DNA of 64,000 bases from contig NW_026570231.1 of NCBI RefSeq assembly GCF_019649055.1, forward strand, positions 310,001 to 374,000. The letters run 5' to 3'. Shown here piece by piece: positions 62,001 to 64,000 of the stretch. Source of the DNA: Paramacrobiotus metropolitanus. Lineage: Eukaryota > Tardigrada > Eutardigrada > Parachela > Macrobiotidae. A program made the position numbers and the translations under genes. Each line of letters begins with the position of its first letter. The first letter of the stretch is position 1. The notes beneath the pieces are model-generated. The model had not been told where the DNA came from and did not search any database. It saw only the letters and a list, made by a program, of their open reading frames with translations.

Positions 62001-63896
62001 CGGCTTCTGCGCTCGCGAACAGTGCAAAGGGATATAACGGACACACTGGCACAGTACTGTCCATTCGCTGAGCGCTCTTGTTCCTTTTCGGTCCAGTGCA
62101 CCGGGAACATCTGACCCGCTTTGTATACACTCCGTGCACTGGCTGCACTGGATGCAACGGGCGCGCGCACCGCCCCGATAATACAGTCGGTCTCCTTAAC
62201 TTTCTGACTTTCGGGAATGGCATTGTTAACACACACACAGATGTACCACCCTCTACGAAACGCGATCTCTGACTGCACGGATAATTAATCAACCGGAAGA
62301 GAGCTAGCGAAAACGATGCTTATTTGATGCAGTTGGTCCAGGCAAAAGGGACACACAGCATTAATAACCTATTTTCCCCTTGCATGTCCACCGATACAGA
62401 CCCCTTTTGTGCGAGCTGCGGCCAGCATCGAATACACTGGCCGCAACTAATCAATTACCTCCGCTACTGCACACAACGAATCCCTTCCAAATTCTCCGGC
62501 TGACTAAGCGAACTAATAGATTAAGATTAACATGTTTACCCGTTGAGCCTTTTCAAAGAGATAATCATGGACGCAGAATATTTTAATTACCCACTGCACT
62601 CCATCCATTAATAATACCGTATAGTGCGTATAATATCAATACTTCTGCACAATATCCACTAGCATCTGTTTTATCCAGCAGTTGCCTTCCTGCTGATAAA
62701 AAGCCCTCATGGTGATTGTTGGCTTATTACAGGTACTCTGCCGGGACACAATCATGATGAGGAAATGATGGAAAAAGCTTTGTGCTCGACACAGGCGCTG
62801 CGTCTGCAGATTTTCGTATCGTGTTCAGGTATACACAACCAATAAGGCATAAATAATATGGACACCGCTATGTTATATTAACCTTAAGCGGATTACGAAA
62901 GAATAATCAATGTGAGAATTGTGGCTTAACATGACGGGAGCTGGTCAAGCAAGACTAGGATGAATTTACAGCTCACTGAGAAGACTAGCGTATAATTCAC
63001 ACAGATAACTCAAATTAACAAAGCAATCTTATCAAGCGAAGTTGATTTTTATTGTTTTTTACAGCTCTGCTGCATCTGACAGCACTGTTTTTTGAATAAT
63101 GCCAGTTTATTAGAATTAAGTTATTAATGTGCTATTTGAATGAACTGAAAAGTTTTCCTTGTCCGCCGAATGCGTTACGCTACAGAAGCACATCTGTTAC
63201 GACTATTTTTACACAGATATTCCAAGTCGGCATCTGTTGGACTCGTTCTCCTCACCCAACGTAATTCAGCTCGACAGGCCCGCTCAACCTTTAGAACTGC
63301 AAAGTGATGCATCAACAGCGTCGTCAAAAATTCCGTCATCATCATTTAAACCGGATCTATCCGTCCGTGTAACAACAACATCCACCGCCGTCGCTGCAGC
63401 AGCATCCAGTCCAGATGAAAAATCCCAACCACCACGCCCAGCTGATCATGTTCCTTCCCATAGAAAATCTCATTCCCGTGGATCGTCCACCAAATCTCCT
63501 CCCGGAAATGGCGGTCTTTTTATTGCCGCCAGCGATAAAAAGATCATGCGCAGTGAAGGGAACAATAACCGGCATTCCACATTGCGACGGCAGCAGCAGC
63601 AGCAACGTCACTCCACAACAGTGAAGCCAGCGGCGGTGTTCACAATCAGAAGTTCCCCAGTTGACGATAGTGATCAGGATGATGATTTTCTCAGTGCCAC
63701 CACAGTGGCCAATATCCCGATACAGACAACGTTGAAATCAAAACCGTCCATCAAAGCGCCGGCTGCGTTTTTTGGCAGCTCATCTAACAGCGCTTTACGA
63801 CCGCGTTCCGTTTTGTTAATATTATGTGACGCAAAGTATTGTATAAATCCTTTATTCGCACTTATAATATTTTTTATATGGCTCAACCGAGTATGA
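56018..63896 (+). CDS. Ephrin (Eph receptor ligand), probably membrane-anchored at its C-terminus
   Basis: Ephrins are cell-surface ligands for Eph receptor tyrosine kinases in axon guidance and tissue boundaries. Exons 56018-56163, 59780-59939, 60864-61071, 62733-62828 and 63217-63896 join in phase to 429 residues. Exon 1 encodes a signal peptide (MLPEGFFNHPCLIIFALVQS) and is linked over a 3.6-kb intron by phase (GTAAGT to TTGTTATAG). The receptor-binding domain shows the four family Cys: SLDFFCPDY, DYQSCFSAL, LLLRCPG and EKALCSTQALRLQIF. YTVSFRMFSPVPKGPEF and EYYFLGT are also family-like. A long Ser/Pro-rich stalk with a short poly-Gln run follows. The end is hydrophobic (INPLFALIIFFIWLNRV) with almost nothing after it, as in a GPI-anchor signal (ephrin-A type). 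There is no cytoplasmic tail with a PDZ motif. Confidence 0.88.
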
Positions 63897-64000
63897 CTAG
63901 AAGTACTTCTAGTGCGGTTTAAATATTTTATTTGTTGTTTCTGACATTTTCCGCTCAAAAATATTGCACGACTGCCGCTGTATCTCATCATGTTAAGGTT

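Noticed and set aside
63584-63606. Short CAG run encoding poly-Gln in the ephrin stalk
   Set aside because: Ordinary low-complexity coding sequence; too short to call a notable repeat.

Overview
This is a eukaryotic (animal) genomic window: genes are split by GT-AG introns, mostly short, and encode recognisable metazoan proteins (Wnt11, ephrin, RAPGEF1/C3G, NKAP, POLR1C, RAD23, SDHC). The minor-spliceosome 35K protein and a Wnt11 argue against a nematode; compact genes with short introns suggest a small ecdysozoan, and a tardigrade is my best guess (inference only). I rebuilt gene models by hand. Exon joins were accepted when donor, acceptor and codon phase all agreed and the frame stayed open to a stop.

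Layout. 1-1465: 3' part missing from a Ski complex WD40 gene (WDR61/SKI8, minus). 2224-4191: transmembrane cupin/JmjC-like protein (plus). 4632-5774: EBP sterol isomerase (minus). 8956-12032: Wnt11 (plus), tail to tail with NKAP (12061-14745, minus). 15677-28228: a head-to-tail array of three KAT6/MOZ-derived genes (plus). 29355-30813: POLR1C (plus). 31043-33676: RAP1GDS1/SmgGDS (minus). 34263-35139: SNRNP35 (plus), followed closely by a tentative small secreted-protein gene. 37206-41116: RAPGEF1/C3G (minus). 43320-45515: RAD23 (plus). 46053-46558: small secreted protein (minus). 48054-48647: SDHC (minus), divergent from a probable mitochondrial protein (49125-50261, plus). 56018-63896: ephrin (plus).

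The most unusual part is the KAT6-derived array. All three copies descend from the same exon plan but have different fates. Copy 1 keeps the N-terminal part but has lost the MYST acetyltransferase domain and gained a proline-rich tail. Copy 2 has a complete MYST domain with its zinc finger, catalytic Cys and Glu, but no PHD or H15 domains. Copy 3 is mostly MYST domain with Lys in place of the catalytic Cys and an altered zinc finger. The spacer between copies 1 and 2 carries a broken reverse-transcriptase fragment. Intron 1 of copy 2 carries two fold-back repeats, one a perfect 33-bp hairpin.

There is no operon logic here; neighbours are mostly unrelated housekeeping and signalling genes. Several pairs share divergent promoters (WDR61/cupin-like, NKAP/KAT6-like 1, RAP1GDS1/SNRNP35, SDHC/mitochondrial protein) or converge closely (Wnt11/NKAP, POLR1C/RAP1GDS1).
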